From JAAYKT01 sp964408955 (GTDB taxonomy: Bacteria > Bacillota > Clostridia > Lutisporales > Lutisporaceae), in contig CAYPBK010000007.1 of NCBI GenBank assembly GCA_964408955.1, positions 1-64,000 on the forward strand: 64,000 nt of DNA, read 5' to 3'. The notes beneath the pieces are model-generated. The model had not been told where the DNA came from. It did no database searches and saw only the letters and a program-made list of their open reading frames with translations. Below are positions 43,796 through 53,029 of the stretch, in pieces; the stretch's first letter is position 1; every line of letters begins with the position of its first letter. A program made the translations under genes and the position numbers.

Positions 43796-44148
43796 ATATA
43801 TCACCTTCTGACGGTAAACACCAAAGGTCTATTCTTATTCCCAAATGAATTACTGGATGTTTAAAATCGCACAAGATATAATAACCTCACCGGCAGAGAT
43901 TGACTCCCGCCTAAAGGGTCTCACTTCATCTTCTTTGATGATATATGTCGGATTATGTTATCTAATTCCTAATATACCAAGAAAAACACAATAATGCAAT
44001 AAAAGAATGATAGGTATAACCTCTCATTTTGTTAGGCTTTGACCTATCTCTTTAAAAACTGAGATATATTAAAAATTCCAACCTTATATAAGTGCTGGTT
44101 TTTTAAGTAAATGTATGCTAGTATTATTATAAAATTTGAGAGGTCGTG
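43796..44148. other. Divergent intergenic region
   Basis: About 350 bases between the HD-GYP gene and speD. Toward the minus-strand gene there is a GC-richer patch (about 43884-43936) that can fold as a hairpin (GGCGGGAG with CTCTGCC); I could not match it to a known riboswitch. The rest is AT-rich, with TTGACC near 44038 as a possible -35 box for speD. No gene. Confidence 0.4.
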
Positions 44149-44958
44149 ATGTTAGGGTTGAACAAAAAAATAAAACTTTATGGTTTTAATAACCTTACAA
44201 AAACATTGAGCTTTAACATTTATGATATCTGCTATGCAAAATCCGACAAGGATAAAAATGATTATATTAAATATATTGATGAGCAATATAACTCTGACCG
44301 CCTGACAAAAATCCTTTGCGATGTTACGGATATTATAGGTGCCAGTGTGCTTAACATTTCCAAACAAGATTATGAACCACAAGGTGCCAGCGTCGCTATA
44401 CTTATCACCGAGGAAAAAATGTGCTACGACCTAATCGACCCTTCCTGCAACAGAGGGCAATTAACGAATTTGAAGGAGTGTGTAGTTGCCCATCTGGATA
44501 AAAGCCACCTGACAGTTCATACCTATCCTGAAAGCCATCCGGAAAATGAAATATCCACTTTTAGAGTTGATATTGATGTATCCACTTGCGGAGAAATATC
44601 GCCTTTGAATGCTTTGAATTATTTAATAGGAAGCTTCGATTCTGATATTATAACAATGGATTATCGAGTGAGAGGCTTTACAAGAGATATGGACGGGCAT
44701 AAATATTTCATAGACCATAATATAAGCTCTATTCAAGACTATATAAACCCGGATACATTAAAAAAGTATAATACCATAGACGTAAATGTCTATGATTCAA
44801 ATATATTTCATACCAAAATGATGATCAAGGAAATAAATCTAGATGACTATCTTTTTAACGCTGATCAAAGCGAGCTTGAACAAAAGAACATTGAGTGTAT
44901 TCGAAATAAAATATCCAAAGAGATGAATGAGATATATAATGGGCATATGGGAGACTAG
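44149..44958 (+). CDS. speD: S-adenosylmethionine decarboxylase, long (E. coli) type
   Basis: A 269-residue pyruvoyl-dependent SAM decarboxylase for spermidine synthesis. The self-cleavage site is visible as LDKSHLTVHTYPE; Ser119 would become the pyruvoyl group. STFRVDIDVSTCGEISPLNALNYLI and DYRVRGFTRDMDGHKYFIDH match the E. coli-type family. ATG 44149 is preferred over a GTG three bases upstream because of spacing from GAGAGG. No spermidine synthase gene is adjacent. The gene ends directly at a repeat cluster. Confidence 0.93.
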   Translation: MLGLNKKIKLYGFNNLTKTLSFNIYDICYAKSDKDKNDYIKYIDEQYNSDRLTKILCDVTDIIGASVLNISKQDYEPQGASVAILITEEKMCYDLIDPSCNRGQLTNLKECVVAHLDKSHLTVHTYPESHPENEISTFRVDIDVSTCGEISPLNALNYLIGSFDSDIITMDYRVRGFTRDMDGHKYFIDHNISSIQDYINPDTLKKYNTIDVNVYDSNIFHTKMMIKEINLDDYLFNADQSELEQKNIECIRNKISKEMNEIYNGHMGD

Positions 44959-45118
44959 AGAACGGAGAACGGAGACCGGAGGAATACCCAAAAATGCAAG
45001 AGGCAAGAGGCGAGAAGCAAGAGGCAACCACATCCCCATAGGAATACCCAAATCGCGTTCCGCCTTACCTCGTAGGGGTCGACGACCCTGTCGACCCGTG
45101 ACCCAACATCCAGCGGCT
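44950..45118. repeat. Composite repeat cluster after speD
   Basis: Begins at the speD stop with GAGAACGGAGAACGGAGACC, the complementary form of the heptamer-type array. Next comes GGAATACCC module copy 2 (44976-45025, GCAAGAGGCAAGAGGCGAG...), a second GGAATACCC at about 45041, a palindromic GGGTCGACGACCCTGTCGACCC core (about 45076-45098) and CAACATCC. The same parts recur, alone or combined, near 4.0, 24.6 and 31.4-31.75 kb. It ends at the NlpC/P60 stop. Confidence 0.8.
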
Positions 45119-45119
45119 G

Positions 45120-46166
45120 TTACCTAATCACCCTTCTGGCTGTAAAATACGTACCGGCATAATGCCCTGTCGCCAACGTAGATATCTTAATCACATCTCC
45201 AGTCTTAGGAGCATGAACAAAATTACCATCTCCCACATATATACCTACATGATTTACCGTCTTGCCATTGCTGGCGAAAAACACTAAATCTCCATAAGTT
45301 AAATTCGCCTTTGCCACATAAGTGCCTGCTTTTGCCTGGTCCCTTGAAACTCTAGGAATAGATATACCGATTTTTGCAAATACAACCTTAGTAAATCCTG
45401 AGCAATCGTAGCTATTGGGACCATTACCGCCCCATTTATAAGGCTTGCCCATTTCCGGAGCTATGGCTTCTGCAAGCTTCGCTTTCAAAACATTCTCCCG
45501 CCTGCTTGTCCCACTGCGAGATACAACTAAATTTTCATTAGAGCCTTTATCATAGATTCTTTTTGCCAGAACTATTGCTTCTTCCTTAGTGGTAAAGCCT
45601 AAGGGATTAAAATAGTTGTTACCTACACCGTTTATAACCCCAATACCATATAAATATCCTACCGCCTCACGAGCCCAAGTTGATATATTATCATCATCCA
45701 CAAATATGTAATTGTATAAATAGGAATAATCATATTCAGGCTTTGTAATTTTTAATAAGCGATATAGAATAACACTTATTTCTTGTCTTGTAATCCCATT
45801 ATCAGGGGCAAACTTGCCTTTACCAATGCCCTTTACCAAACCCAGGCTGTTTGCTATCCTAACCTTTTCACTCTTCGTATCGATAAAGGGATTCTCCCCT
45901 TCCAACACACACTCTTTACCGCTTAGCCCTTCATATAGATTCACTACAAGCTCACTGAATTCTTCCCTTGTGATATTGCTTTTGTACTCCAATTCCGTTT
46001 TTTCAGATAATAATTCAACCTCTGATTCTTTACTGATTTCCTCAGCTGCCCAATTGCTAGGTGTCTGTGGCAAGGCCAATACAACATTTGTAAAAGCTAT
46101 AACCATTACAAATGCTATCAATGAAACTTTAAAAACCATGCCATACTTAATAATTCCTGTTTTCAT
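45120..46166 (-). CDS. SLH-NlpC/P60 cell-wall endopeptidase
   Basis: A 348-residue exported hydrolase. Signal peptide (VFKVSLIAFVMVIAFTNVVLA) is followed by two to three SLH-type units (about 35-210) for wall attachment, including ENPFIDTKSEKVRIANSLGLVKGIG and VGYLYGIGVINGVGNNYFNP. The C-terminal NlpC/P60 domain has catalytic Cys255 (SYDCSGF), His306 (VNHVGIY) and His318 (NFVHAP). Such enzymes cut peptide stems of peptidoglycan, usually between D-gamma-glutamyl and diamino acid residues. It is monocistronic and fits the envelope theme of the 26-46 kb region. Confidence 0.94.
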   Translation of the reverse strand: MKTGIIKYGMVFKVSLIAFVMVIAFTNVVLALPQTPSNWAAEEISKESEVELLSEKTELEYKSNITREEFSELVVNLYEGLSGKECVLEGENPFIDTKSEKVRIANSLGLVKGIGKGKFAPDNGITRQEISVILYRLLKITKPEYDYSYLYNYIFVDDDNISTWAREAVGYLYGIGVINGVGNNYFNPLGFTTKEEAIVLAKRIYDKGSNENLVVSRSGTSRRENVLKAKLAEAIAPEMGKPYKWGGNGPNSYDCSGFTKVVFAKIGISIPRVSRDQAKAGTYVAKANLTYGDLVFFASNGKTVNHVGIYVGDGNFVHAPKTGDVIKISTLATGHYAGTYFTARRVIR

Positions 46167-46250
46167 TAATTACTTCATCCTTTCTGCATAACTTGCTACA
46201 TAGAATTATTCATTGCGCAATAGTTCTTTATTCAATTGTATAGATTATAT

Positions 46251-46298
46251 GATACCATAAAACTGAATTGCCGTGGTGTGGTAACTTGTGCCAATAAA
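46251..46298 (+). repeat. 48-bp direct repeat, left copy
   Basis: Begins GATACCATAAAACTG and ends CTTGTGCCAATAAA, identical in all 48 positions to 56147-56194 and in the same orientation. The two copies bracket the whole grd/opp/gntR locus. Both lie just beyond the terminator of a minus-strand operon. Confidence 0.93.
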
Positions 46299-46355
46299 GT
46301 AGCGAACCAAAGACTTAATATTTTAGTATTTAAAAAGTCAATGGCAGGATAATTC

Positions 46356-46396
46356 TAAAAAAATTATACATCTACTCCTATACGGGAGTAGATGTT
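46356..46396 (-). terminator. Terminator of the grd-opp operon
   Basis: On the minus strand, ACATCTACTCC pairs with its complement across a short loop, followed by ATAATTTTTTTAG. It lies about 70 bases after the last opp gene. Confidence 0.88.
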
Positions 46397-46464
46397 ATTA
46401 ATCTGGCTTTATATAATGTATCAATATTATATGCCTCTTTAAATACAAATTAAACACAGAGCTC

Positions 46465-47415
46465 TTATGGCATAACAGCGAAACAAGCGACAAAATGACC
46501 CGGTTCAATCTCCCTCAATTCCGGTTGTTCCTTGAGACATCTATCTTCTACCATGCTGCAACGGGGTGCGAATCGACAGGCATTCGGTGGATTTATTGGT
46601 GAAGCTAATTCACCTTTCATGACTATGCGCTTGGCACGGTTTTTTAATTTTATTTGCGGAATGGCAGAAATCAATGCTTTTGTGTATGGATGGTACTGCT
46701 GTTTAAACAAACCGTTAGACGGAGCTTTTTCCACGCAAACCCCCAAATACATTACAAGTATATCATCAGAAATGTGTTTCACTACAGAAAGATCGTGAGT
46801 AATAAAAATGTAAGTAAGTTCTCTTTCCTGTTGCAAGTCCTGCATTAGATTCAAGATTTGGGCTTGGATAGATACATCCAAAGCTGAAACTGGTTCATCA
46901 CATACTATAAACTTCGGTTCTACGGCCAGGGTACGCCCAATACCTATTCGCTGCCGCCGTCCACCATCTAATTCGTGAGGATATGCCATTTCATAGCGTG
47001 AAGCTAGACCAACAGTATCCATCAACTCCTTCACCTTTTTCCGATACTCATTTTTATTTTTGACCATTTTGTGTATTATTAAAGGCTCTCCAATTATCTC
47101 ACTTACTGACATTCGAGGGTTAATTGAAGCGTAAGGATCTTGGAATATCATCTGCATATCTCTTCTTAAATTTTTAAGTTGCTTGCGATTTGGGCATGAA
47201 ATATCGTTGCCTTCAAAAATTATTTTACCGCTTGTAGGTTCTAATAGATGTATGATTACACGACCAAGTGTAGATTTCCCGCAACCGGATTCACCTACTA
47301 CTCCCAGCGTCCTCCCACCTTCTAAAGAGAAACTTATACCATCTACTGCATTTAATATTCCAGATTTTATATAGAAATATTTCTTTAGATTATTAACTTC
47401 TAATAAAGTTTTCAT
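46465..47415 (-). CDS. Oligopeptide-type ABC transporter ATPase (OppF-like), locus 1
   Basis: A 316-residue ATPase of the peptide/nickel/opine importer family. Walker A is GESGCGKS, Walker B is FIVCDEPVSALDVS, and the Cys-rich C-terminal extension CRFAPRCSMVEDRC is typical of OppD/OppF. One oddity: the usual LSGGQRQR signature reads LDGGRRQR here, changing the conserved Ser and Gln of the ABC signature. That may lower activity of this site in the OppD/OppF heterodimer. It is two bases from the OppD gene and last in the grd-opp operon. Confidence 0.94.
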   Translation of the reverse strand: MKTLLEVNNLKKYFYIKSGILNAVDGISFSLEGGRTLGVVGESGCGKSTLGRVIIHLLEPTSGKIIFEGNDISCPNRKQLKNLRRDMQMIFQDPYASINPRMSVSEIIGEPLIIHKMVKNKNEYRKKVKELMDTVGLASRYEMAYPHELDGGRRQRIGIGRTLAVEPKFIVCDEPVSALDVSIQAQILNLMQDLQQERELTYIFITHDLSVVKHISDDILVMYLGVCVEKAPSNGLFKQQYHPYTKALISAIPQIKLKNRAKRIVMKGELASPINPPNACRFAPRCSMVEDRCLKEQPELREIEPGHFVACFAVMP

Positions 47416-47417
47416 CC

Positions 47418-48464
47418 TTAAACCTCCTTATCAGCCTTATCGTACAATAGGCAGTACACAACATGCCCCGGTGTCACCTCTACTCCCTTGGGTTGAATTT
47501 TACTACATTGTGGTTGTGCTTTGGGGCAGCGTGGATGAAACTTGCAGCCAGTGGGCAGATCAGTTGGATCTGCAATCATGCCTTGAATGGTTTGCAGACG
47601 ATCAATATCATCATAAATATTCGGAATTGCATTAAAAAGACCTTGTGTGTATGGATGGCAAGTATTTTCAAATACTTCTTCAACGCTTCCTTTTTCAATT
47701 ATTTCTCCCGCATACATAATAGCAACGTAGTCGCATGTTTCAGCAACTACACCTAAATCATGAGTTATCAGTAATAAAGATGTCTTGAATTTATCCTTTA
47801 AATCATTCATCATCTCCAATACTTGTGCCTGAATTGTAACATCCAAAGCTGTAGTAGGTTCATCTGCAATCAATAATTGAGGATTGCAAGATAGGGCAAT
47901 TGCAATCATCACGCGTTGTTTCATGCCTCCGGAAAACTGATGTGGATACTCATCATATCGTATACTTTGTATTCCCACCAGTTCTAGCATTTCCTGTGCA
48001 CGACTTACTGCCTCTTTCCTGGAGATATTATTGTGTAAAAGTATTACCTCCATAATCTGTTGACCAATAGTCATTACTGGATTTAAAGAAGTCATAGGGT
48101 CCTGAAAAATCATGTTAATATCACTACCGCGTATTTTTCTCATTTCTTTTTCAGATTTCTTCATCAAATCCTCTCCATTAAAGTATATTTCGCCACTTAT
48201 TACTTTAGCTGCTGGATGAGGGAGGATTTTTAAAATGGATAAAGCAGTGGTAGTTTTTCCGGCGCCTGTTTCACCAACTAATCCCATAGTTTGACCTTGG
48301 TCGAGTGTAAAGCTAATACCGTTAACAGCCTCAACAATATCATCATCGGTAAAATATTTAATTACTAAATTTCTAATTTCAAGGAGTTTACTATTCTCTT
48401 CTTCTATATTCTCCCCATTATATTCAATTTGCTCTTTCAAAAATTTATCATGCAAATGTTCCAT
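47418..48464 (-). CDS. Oligopeptide-type ABC transporter ATPase (OppD-like), locus 1
   Basis: A 348-residue ATPase with Walker A GETGAGKT, signature FSGGMKQR, Walker B LLIADEPTTALDVT and the OppD C-terminal motif PTGCKFHPRCPKAQPQC. An N-terminal acidic extension of about 25 residues precedes the ABC core. It pairs with the OppF-like partner to power import through the OppB/OppC-like permeases encoded just upstream. Substrate is unknown; the operon starts with grdE/grdB-like genes, so a glycine derivative or small peptide is suspected. Confidence 0.96.
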   Translation of the reverse strand: MEHLHDKFLKEQIEYNGENIEEENSKLLEIRNLVIKYFTDDDIVEAVNGISFTLDQGQTMGLVGETGAGKTTTALSILKILPHPAAKVISGEIYFNGEDLMKKSEKEMRKIRGSDINMIFQDPMTSLNPVMTIGQQIMEVILLHNNISRKEAVSRAQEMLELVGIQSIRYDEYPHQFSGGMKQRVMIAIALSCNPQLLIADEPTTALDVTIQAQVLEMMNDLKDKFKTSLLLITHDLGVVAETCDYVAIMYAGEIIEKGSVEEVFENTCHPYTQGLFNAIPNIYDDIDRLQTIQGMIADPTDLPTGCKFHPRCPKAQPQCSKIQPKGVEVTPGHVVYCLLYDKADKEV

Positions 48465-48483
48465 TTAGTTTCATCCCCCTTGT

Positions 48484-49356
48484 CTATTTTAAACGTGGGT
48501 CAAGGGCATCACGCAGACCATCACCAAAAATATTCAAAGCAAATGTTGTTATTACAATTGCCATGCCCGGTAAAATGGACATGTACCAATAGTCACGCAA
48601 ATAAGAACGCCCAGCAGAAATCATTGAGCCCCATTCCGGTTCAGGTGCCTGAATACCCATGCCCAGAAACGAAAGTGCCGCTGCATTTATAATAACGGTA
48701 ACGGCTCCTGAAGTATATTGGATTATTATCGGTGCTAAGCTATTTGGTATGATATGTTTAATAAGTACTCGCCACTTACTAGCGCCGATTGATATAGCTG
48801 CCTCAATATACTCCTGATCACGTATAGCTAAAACCGAAGCACGTACTATACGTGTAAAGGGTGGAATGGAGGATATTGTCATGGCAAGCATCAGATTACG
48901 CAATCCTGGTCCTAATGCTGCAACTATACTAATGCCAAGCATAAATGCAGGGATACTCATCATAACATCTATGAGGCGCATTAGAAGATTATCTAATCTT
49001 TTTATTAAAGCTGCTGCACAACCAATCACCAGAGAAATTATCATAGTAGCAGTCATACAACCAAACCCAATTGTTAAGGTATAGCGACCGCCATAAAGTA
49101 CACGGCTAAATATGTCGCGTCCGAAATTATCGGTACCAAACCAATGCTTCGAACTAGGAAACTGCAAAATAGCCTGTGCATCTTGTTTTGCATATTCATA
49201 GGGAATAATCCAAGAGGCAATAACAGTAATAAAAACAATTATCAAAATAACGAACATGCCGAGCATTGCTAAACGGTTTTTTCTTAGACGTTTCCACACC
49301 TCTCGCCAAGGACCCGATTTATCCTTTTTGTTAGCCCTTTGCTGTTTTTTAAGCAT
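48484..49356 (-). CDS. Oligopeptide-type ABC permease (OppC-like), locus 1
   Basis: A 290-residue permease with a basic cytosolic N-terminus, six hydrophobic segments and the OppC hallmarks: HWFGTDNFGRDIFSRVLYGGR, the EAA loop EAAISIGASKWRVLIKHIIPN, and the C-terminal NIFGDGLRDALDPRLK. It overlaps the OppB-like gene by eight bases. AGGGGGT is the ribosome site. Confidence 0.96.
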   Translation of the reverse strand: MLKKQQRANKKDKSGPWREVWKRLRKNRLAMLGMFVILIIVFITVIASWIIPYEYAKQDAQAILQFPSSKHWFGTDNFGRDIFSRVLYGGRYTLTIGFGCMTATMIISLVIGCAAALIKRLDNLLMRLIDVMMSIPAFMLGISIVAALGPGLRNLMLAMTISSIPPFTRIVRASVLAIRDQEYIEAAISIGASKWRVLIKHIIPNSLAPIIIQYTSGAVTVIINAAALSFLGMGIQAPEPEWGSMISAGRSYLRDYWYMSILPGMAIVITTFALNIFGDGLRDALDPRLK

Positions 49357-50323
49357 TAAGCTCTACCCCCTTTTGTATGCACTTTTTCTTTTTATTAAAA
49401 AAGGATGTCTTTACTTTGGGGTCAACAAAACAGTAAATTATATCTACAATGATGTTAATTATAACACAATTTAATCCTACCCATAAAACCACTCCTTGTA
49501 CAGTAGAATAATCCTTCCAATTCATACTATCCACCAATAGCTTACCAATCCCTGGCAGGGAAAAAACAGTTTCAGTAACTGTTGCGCCAGCTAAAAGTAC
49601 ATTTACCTGATTTCCTGCAACAGTAATAATCGGAATCAGAGCATTACGCAGAGCGTGGTATACTATCGTTTTAAACTCTGTTTGCCCTTTAGACCGGGCT
49701 GTGCGGATATAATCCTGTCTAATCACCTCCAACATGCTGGAGCGCGTAATACGCATGATATATGCAGATGTTTGTCCGCCCAAAGTTACTACTGGCATGA
49801 TCCAATGGAGGATACTGGAGCTACCAGATGGTGGTAGCCATCCAAGAAAAACGGAAAAACAAAGAATGAGCAACATACCAACCCAGAATACAGGAGCGCT
49901 TACACCCAGCAGTGAAATAGCAACGCATATATTATCAATCCAGCTATATTGCTTTACGGCAGAAATAATACCTACACTTATACCAGTAAACAAAGCAAAA
50001 ATTAAACAATAAAAGGTCAGCTTCAATGTGCTGGGGTAACGAGCTAAAATTTCTGAAATTACTGGTTGCCTGGATTTGTAGGAATTACCCATATCACCGT
50101 GAAATATTAACTGACTCAAATAACGCCCTAGCTGTGTAAAATAAGGATCATCCAAATTCATTGATTCACGTAATGCTGCTACCGTTTCTGGCATTGCAGA
50201 ATCACCTAAAATAGAACGTGCCGGATCACCCGGGGTAATAAATAGTAGTGTAAACACTATAATCACCACACATAGCAAAACTGGTATCATATAAAGTAAA
50301 CGTTTCAAAATATACCAAAGCAA
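49349..50323 (-). CDS. Oligopeptide-type ABC permease (OppB-like), locus 1
   Basis: A 324-residue permease with N-terminal LLYMIPVLLCVVIIVFTLLF, the family motif TPGDPARSILGDSA, the EAA loop RTARSKGQTEFKTIVYHALRNALIP and a final DPKVK. The TTG at 50323 is taken as start because AAGGAGGTG lies just upstream; the open frame extends 12 codons further without support. A 17-bp perfect hairpin separates it from the GrdB-like gene, so transporter expression may be set below that of the reductase subunits. Confidence 0.94.
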   Translation of the reverse strand: MLWYILKRLLYMIPVLLCVVIIVFTLLFITPGDPARSILGDSAMPETVAALRESMNLDDPYFTQLGRYLSQLIFHGDMGNSYKSRQPVISEILARYPSTLKLTFYCLIFALFTGISVGIISAVKQYSWIDNICVAISLLGVSAPVFWVGMLLILCFSVFLGWLPPSGSSSILHWIMPVVTLGGQTSAYIMRITRSSMLEVIRQDYIRTARSKGQTEFKTIVYHALRNALIPIITVAGNQVNVLLAGATVTETVFSLPGIGKLLVDSMNWKDYSTVQGVVLWVGLNCVIINIIVDIIYCFVDPKVKTSFFNKKKKCIQKGVELNA

Positions 50324-50383
50324 ATTGCACACCTCCTTTTTAGTTTTTATTCTTATCAACAGTGGAGTAGTAACTAAAGTATT

Positions 50384-50420
50384 ATTTCAGTCCCTCATTT
50401 AATAAATGAGGGACTGAAAT
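50384..50420 (-). terminator. 17-bp perfect hairpin between grdB-like and oppB-like genes
   Basis: ATTTCAGTCCCTCATTT, loop AAT, exact complement. There is no T run on the minus strand, so it is more likely a processing or stabilising hairpin, or a partial attenuator, than a terminator. Confidence 0.7.
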
Positions 50421-50430
50421 TAGGATAAGC

Positions 50431-51738
50431 TTAATCGAAAACATGCTGCTCTTTTACATCTGTTGCTAAAGCCTTTAATGCTTTTATTAAAATATTTTTT
50501 CGTAGTTTATACTCTTCTTCTTGGGATAATTCCGGGTTCCCTAGGGGATGTGGAATAGATACAGCAGGTACAATGCGGTTAGCTCCAACTGTCAAAGGAA
50601 CAGTAGGTACACTACTTATTATAACTACAGGAAATCCTTCCCGTTCAAGTTCTTTCACTATCGTTGCTCCACAACGATTACACGTTCCTCAAGTAGATGT
50701 CATAACTGCAGCATCAATATTATTTTTCTTCATATACTGTGCAATTTCCTTGCCAAACCTAACCGAACTATCTAAAGAAGTGATATTACCAACCGTGTAT
50801 ATATATTCTCGGTGTAGTTTGCCAAACATACCGGACCTTTCTAATTCAATCGCAGCATCAAGAGGGACTATGCGATCTGGATCATCATTTGCAAATGAGC
50901 CATCATAACCTCCATGAACTTGCTCCCAGTCGCCGCGTTTAAAATTTGTTATGCCTTCAATACTGCTGATTGCCCATTTATTAGCATTAAATGAAGGGAG
51001 TTTATCCGGGTTTCCTAATGGTACCATTCCTCCCGTGCTGATGAACACAATCCTTGCTTTGCTTAGGTCTTTAAGTGCAGAAGCTGGTTTAACTTTATCA
51101 AATTTTGGCATTGGCAGCTCCGTTTCATATGGTTTACCTTTTAACTTCAAATTCAACATATCAAATGCACGAACAGCACCTGGCTTTTCTTTGAAAACAT
51201 TCACACGGCGACCCTGCATAATATATTCACCCTCTGCCAATGAAGGTTTTTGACCATCTGCTAATTTAAGCCCCACACTAGTTAATTTTCTTAATGCATC
51301 GCGCATATTCGCTGCTGTTTTATCGCAAGGAACAATATATGTTGCAGCTTTATACGGATCCACGCCTGGATTTTCTGGATGCATAGCCGTAACAGTAAGC
51401 TTATGTAAAATTTGATTTACAGCTTTACATACAGCACCACATGCCATACCGTAACGACCTGAGGAAAATGCCGGTCCCGCCAAAAGAATATCAAAATCAA
51501 CATCTTTTAATAATTCTACTATCTCCATGGCACTCTTGTCCAAATCTTGTGCCATATAGTTATCGCCGCCAATGATAGTTGAGATAACCTTTGCTTTAGG
51601 GTGCATAAGCTTTTCAATTTCTTTTCCCGGTCCAACGGCTTCATGTTTTATAAATGGAGCAATACCCGCCTCACTTTCTCCTCCAATTTGACCAAAAAAC
51701 TGATTTGTATAATATACTACTTTAATCTGTTGTACCAT
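50431..51738 (-). CDS. Selenoprotein: glycine/sarcosine/betaine reductase component B, GrdB-like
   Basis: A 435-residue selenoprotein made by reading through an in-frame UGA at 50689-50691 (codon 350). Around it the sequence is VMTST-U-GTCNRCGATIV, the UxxCxxC active site of GrdB/GrdF/GrdI. The part after the UGA continues the family without a break (VGANRIVPAVSIPHPLGNPE), so this is one gene and not two. The Sec attacks a substrate held as a Schiff base on the partner and passes a carboxymethyl group to selenoprotein A. GAGGAGG precedes the ATG. Partner gene grdE-like lies 26 bases upstream. Genes for components A and C are not in the window, and whether the substrate is glycine, sarcosine, betaine or another N-substituted glycine is not decidable. 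Confidence 0.93.
50660..50678 (-). promoter_or_regulatory. Bacterial SECIS-like hairpin after the UGA
   Basis: Ten bases after the UGA on the mRNA, ATCGTTG pairs perfectly with CAACGAT across loop TGGAG. A stem with G in a small apical loop at this distance fits the SelB-binding bacterial SECIS geometry. Confidence 0.75.
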
Positions 51739-51763
51739 TTCACTTCCTCCTCAAGTATAATTT

Positions 51764-53029
51764 TTATTCCATTACACAGCTGTTATATCCATGACCAAGC
51801 TCGTTGGTAGCACCAACTATGCATAGAATTTCAACATGAAGGCTGCCATCTGACAGAATAGTATCTTCAAATGTACCGGCAATCTTACCAATTGCATCCC
51901 AATCTCCAATTAGTTTTTCCATTGGTGGTAATATAATTTCAGCGTTATTATTACCGTTTGAGATTACTGCATCAGCTTCAGGTGTTGTGTCTGCCTTAGA
52001 TTGTGTCAATCCATTCCTTCCAGCACCTTCTTCACACGATAATACGGTTTTTATTCCTAGTGTTTCAGCCTTTCTACAAACCATCATTAGATCTACGTCA
52101 GGGTTACCAGCATTCTCTTCAGAAATAATAACCCCATCCAATTTCATCATGTTAGCTATTTGTGTAGCCAATGTTGAATTTTTATCCTTATCAATATGAG
52201 ATATCCTCTCAATAGATACAATTACTGCCACTAAATTTATCTCTTTTAGATGTCTTTCCAGTGCCTCGGTTACCATAGCATTATTTTGATGATGATATGT
52301 AGAATTTCTTTGGCAAAAACAACGGCATGCACTATCTATTGTGGCACCGTCAATTGCAGCTAGTGGTGATATAATGGTCGGCACTATACCAGCAACATCT
52401 GTCCCAAATAACTGTGCATCAAAAGGAGCTCTGGTCGAAATCAAATGAATATGACCAACTCGAGGCAAATCGTTAAAGACCGGTTCCCAATCATATGTTT
52501 TTACACTATCTATTGGACTATCTTTAGCACATTCGGCAAGGTAAATCGCCACCTTACGACCAGCCATTTGCATAGACTTTTTATAATCAGTAAAATCAAT
52601 TTCTGGCTTAGTCTTGATCCAAAGCACAACATTATATGTTGATGAGAATGGTGAATAAGGAACACTTGGTCCTTCCATATCAATCAATCCTTCACAAAAA
52701 TCCATGAAAAGACCTGTAAGAACAACTGCAGCTCCTTTCAGCACTAAGGTTCGGCCAGAGCCTGCACTATCTACCGGCGATAGAACACCAGCAAAATAAC
52801 CTCCTTTTTCGTCAAGCTTGACTCTAGGTTCAATGACATCCTTTACCGGGGTAATCCTAACACTTTCCCCAGGTCGAACTAGTTCCACTCTTACCTCCTC
52901 AATATTAGGATCTTCATTTATGATATTGAGAATCTCTTGTTTGCAGATATTTAGTTGACCATTATCAACATAAGTTCTATCTGACTCAGCTAATCCTGTG
53001 ATATTAACATAATTTAATTCTAAGCTCAT
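51764..53029 (-). CDS. Reductase component B alpha/beta precursor, GrdE-like
   Basis: A 421-residue GrdE/GrdG/GrdH-family proprotein. In known members it is cleaved at an internal Cys whose new N-terminus becomes a pyruvoyl group that binds the amino substrate. The family pattern is clear: RPGESVRITPVKDVIEPRVK, GSGRTLVLKGAAVVLTG, MDGVIISEE-like LDGVIISEENAGNPDVDLMMVC, and ATNELGHGY near the end. The expected cleavage region reads IDSACRCFCQRNSTY (Cys235), so the key Cys is present, though the usual GNCVSAC surroundings are altered and have two extra Cys. ATG 53029 has GAGGTG upstream. First gene of the operon, behind two palindromic operators. Confidence 0.92.
   Translation of the reverse strand: MSLELNYVNITGLAESDRTYVDNGQLNICKQEILNIINEDPNIEEVRVELVRPGESVRITPVKDVIEPRVKLDEKGGYFAGVLSPVDSAGSGRTLVLKGAAVVLTGLFMDFCEGLIDMEGPSVPYSPFSSTYNVVLWIKTKPEIDFTDYKKSMQMAGRKVAIYLAECAKDSPIDSVKTYDWEPVFNDLPRVGHIHLISTRAPFDAQLFGTDVAGIVPTIISPLAAIDGATIDSACRCFCQRNSTYHHQNNAMVTEALERHLKEINLVAVIVSIERISHIDKDKNSTLATQIANMMKLDGVIISEENAGNPDVDLMMVCRKAETLGIKTVLSCEEGAGRNGLTQSKADTTPEADAVISNGNNNAEIILPPMEKLIGDWDAIGKIAGTFEDTILSDGSLHVEILCIVGATNELGHGYNSCVME

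Noticed and set aside
43884..43936. Possible c-di-GMP riboswitch before the HD-GYP gene
   Set aside because: A small GC-rich hairpin is present, but none of the conserved GEMM sequence blocks could be found.
50431..51738. Two adjacent frames looking like a broken gene
   Set aside because: The break is a single UGA in a UxxCxxC context with a hairpin behind it; read-through as selenocysteine explains it better than a pseudogene.
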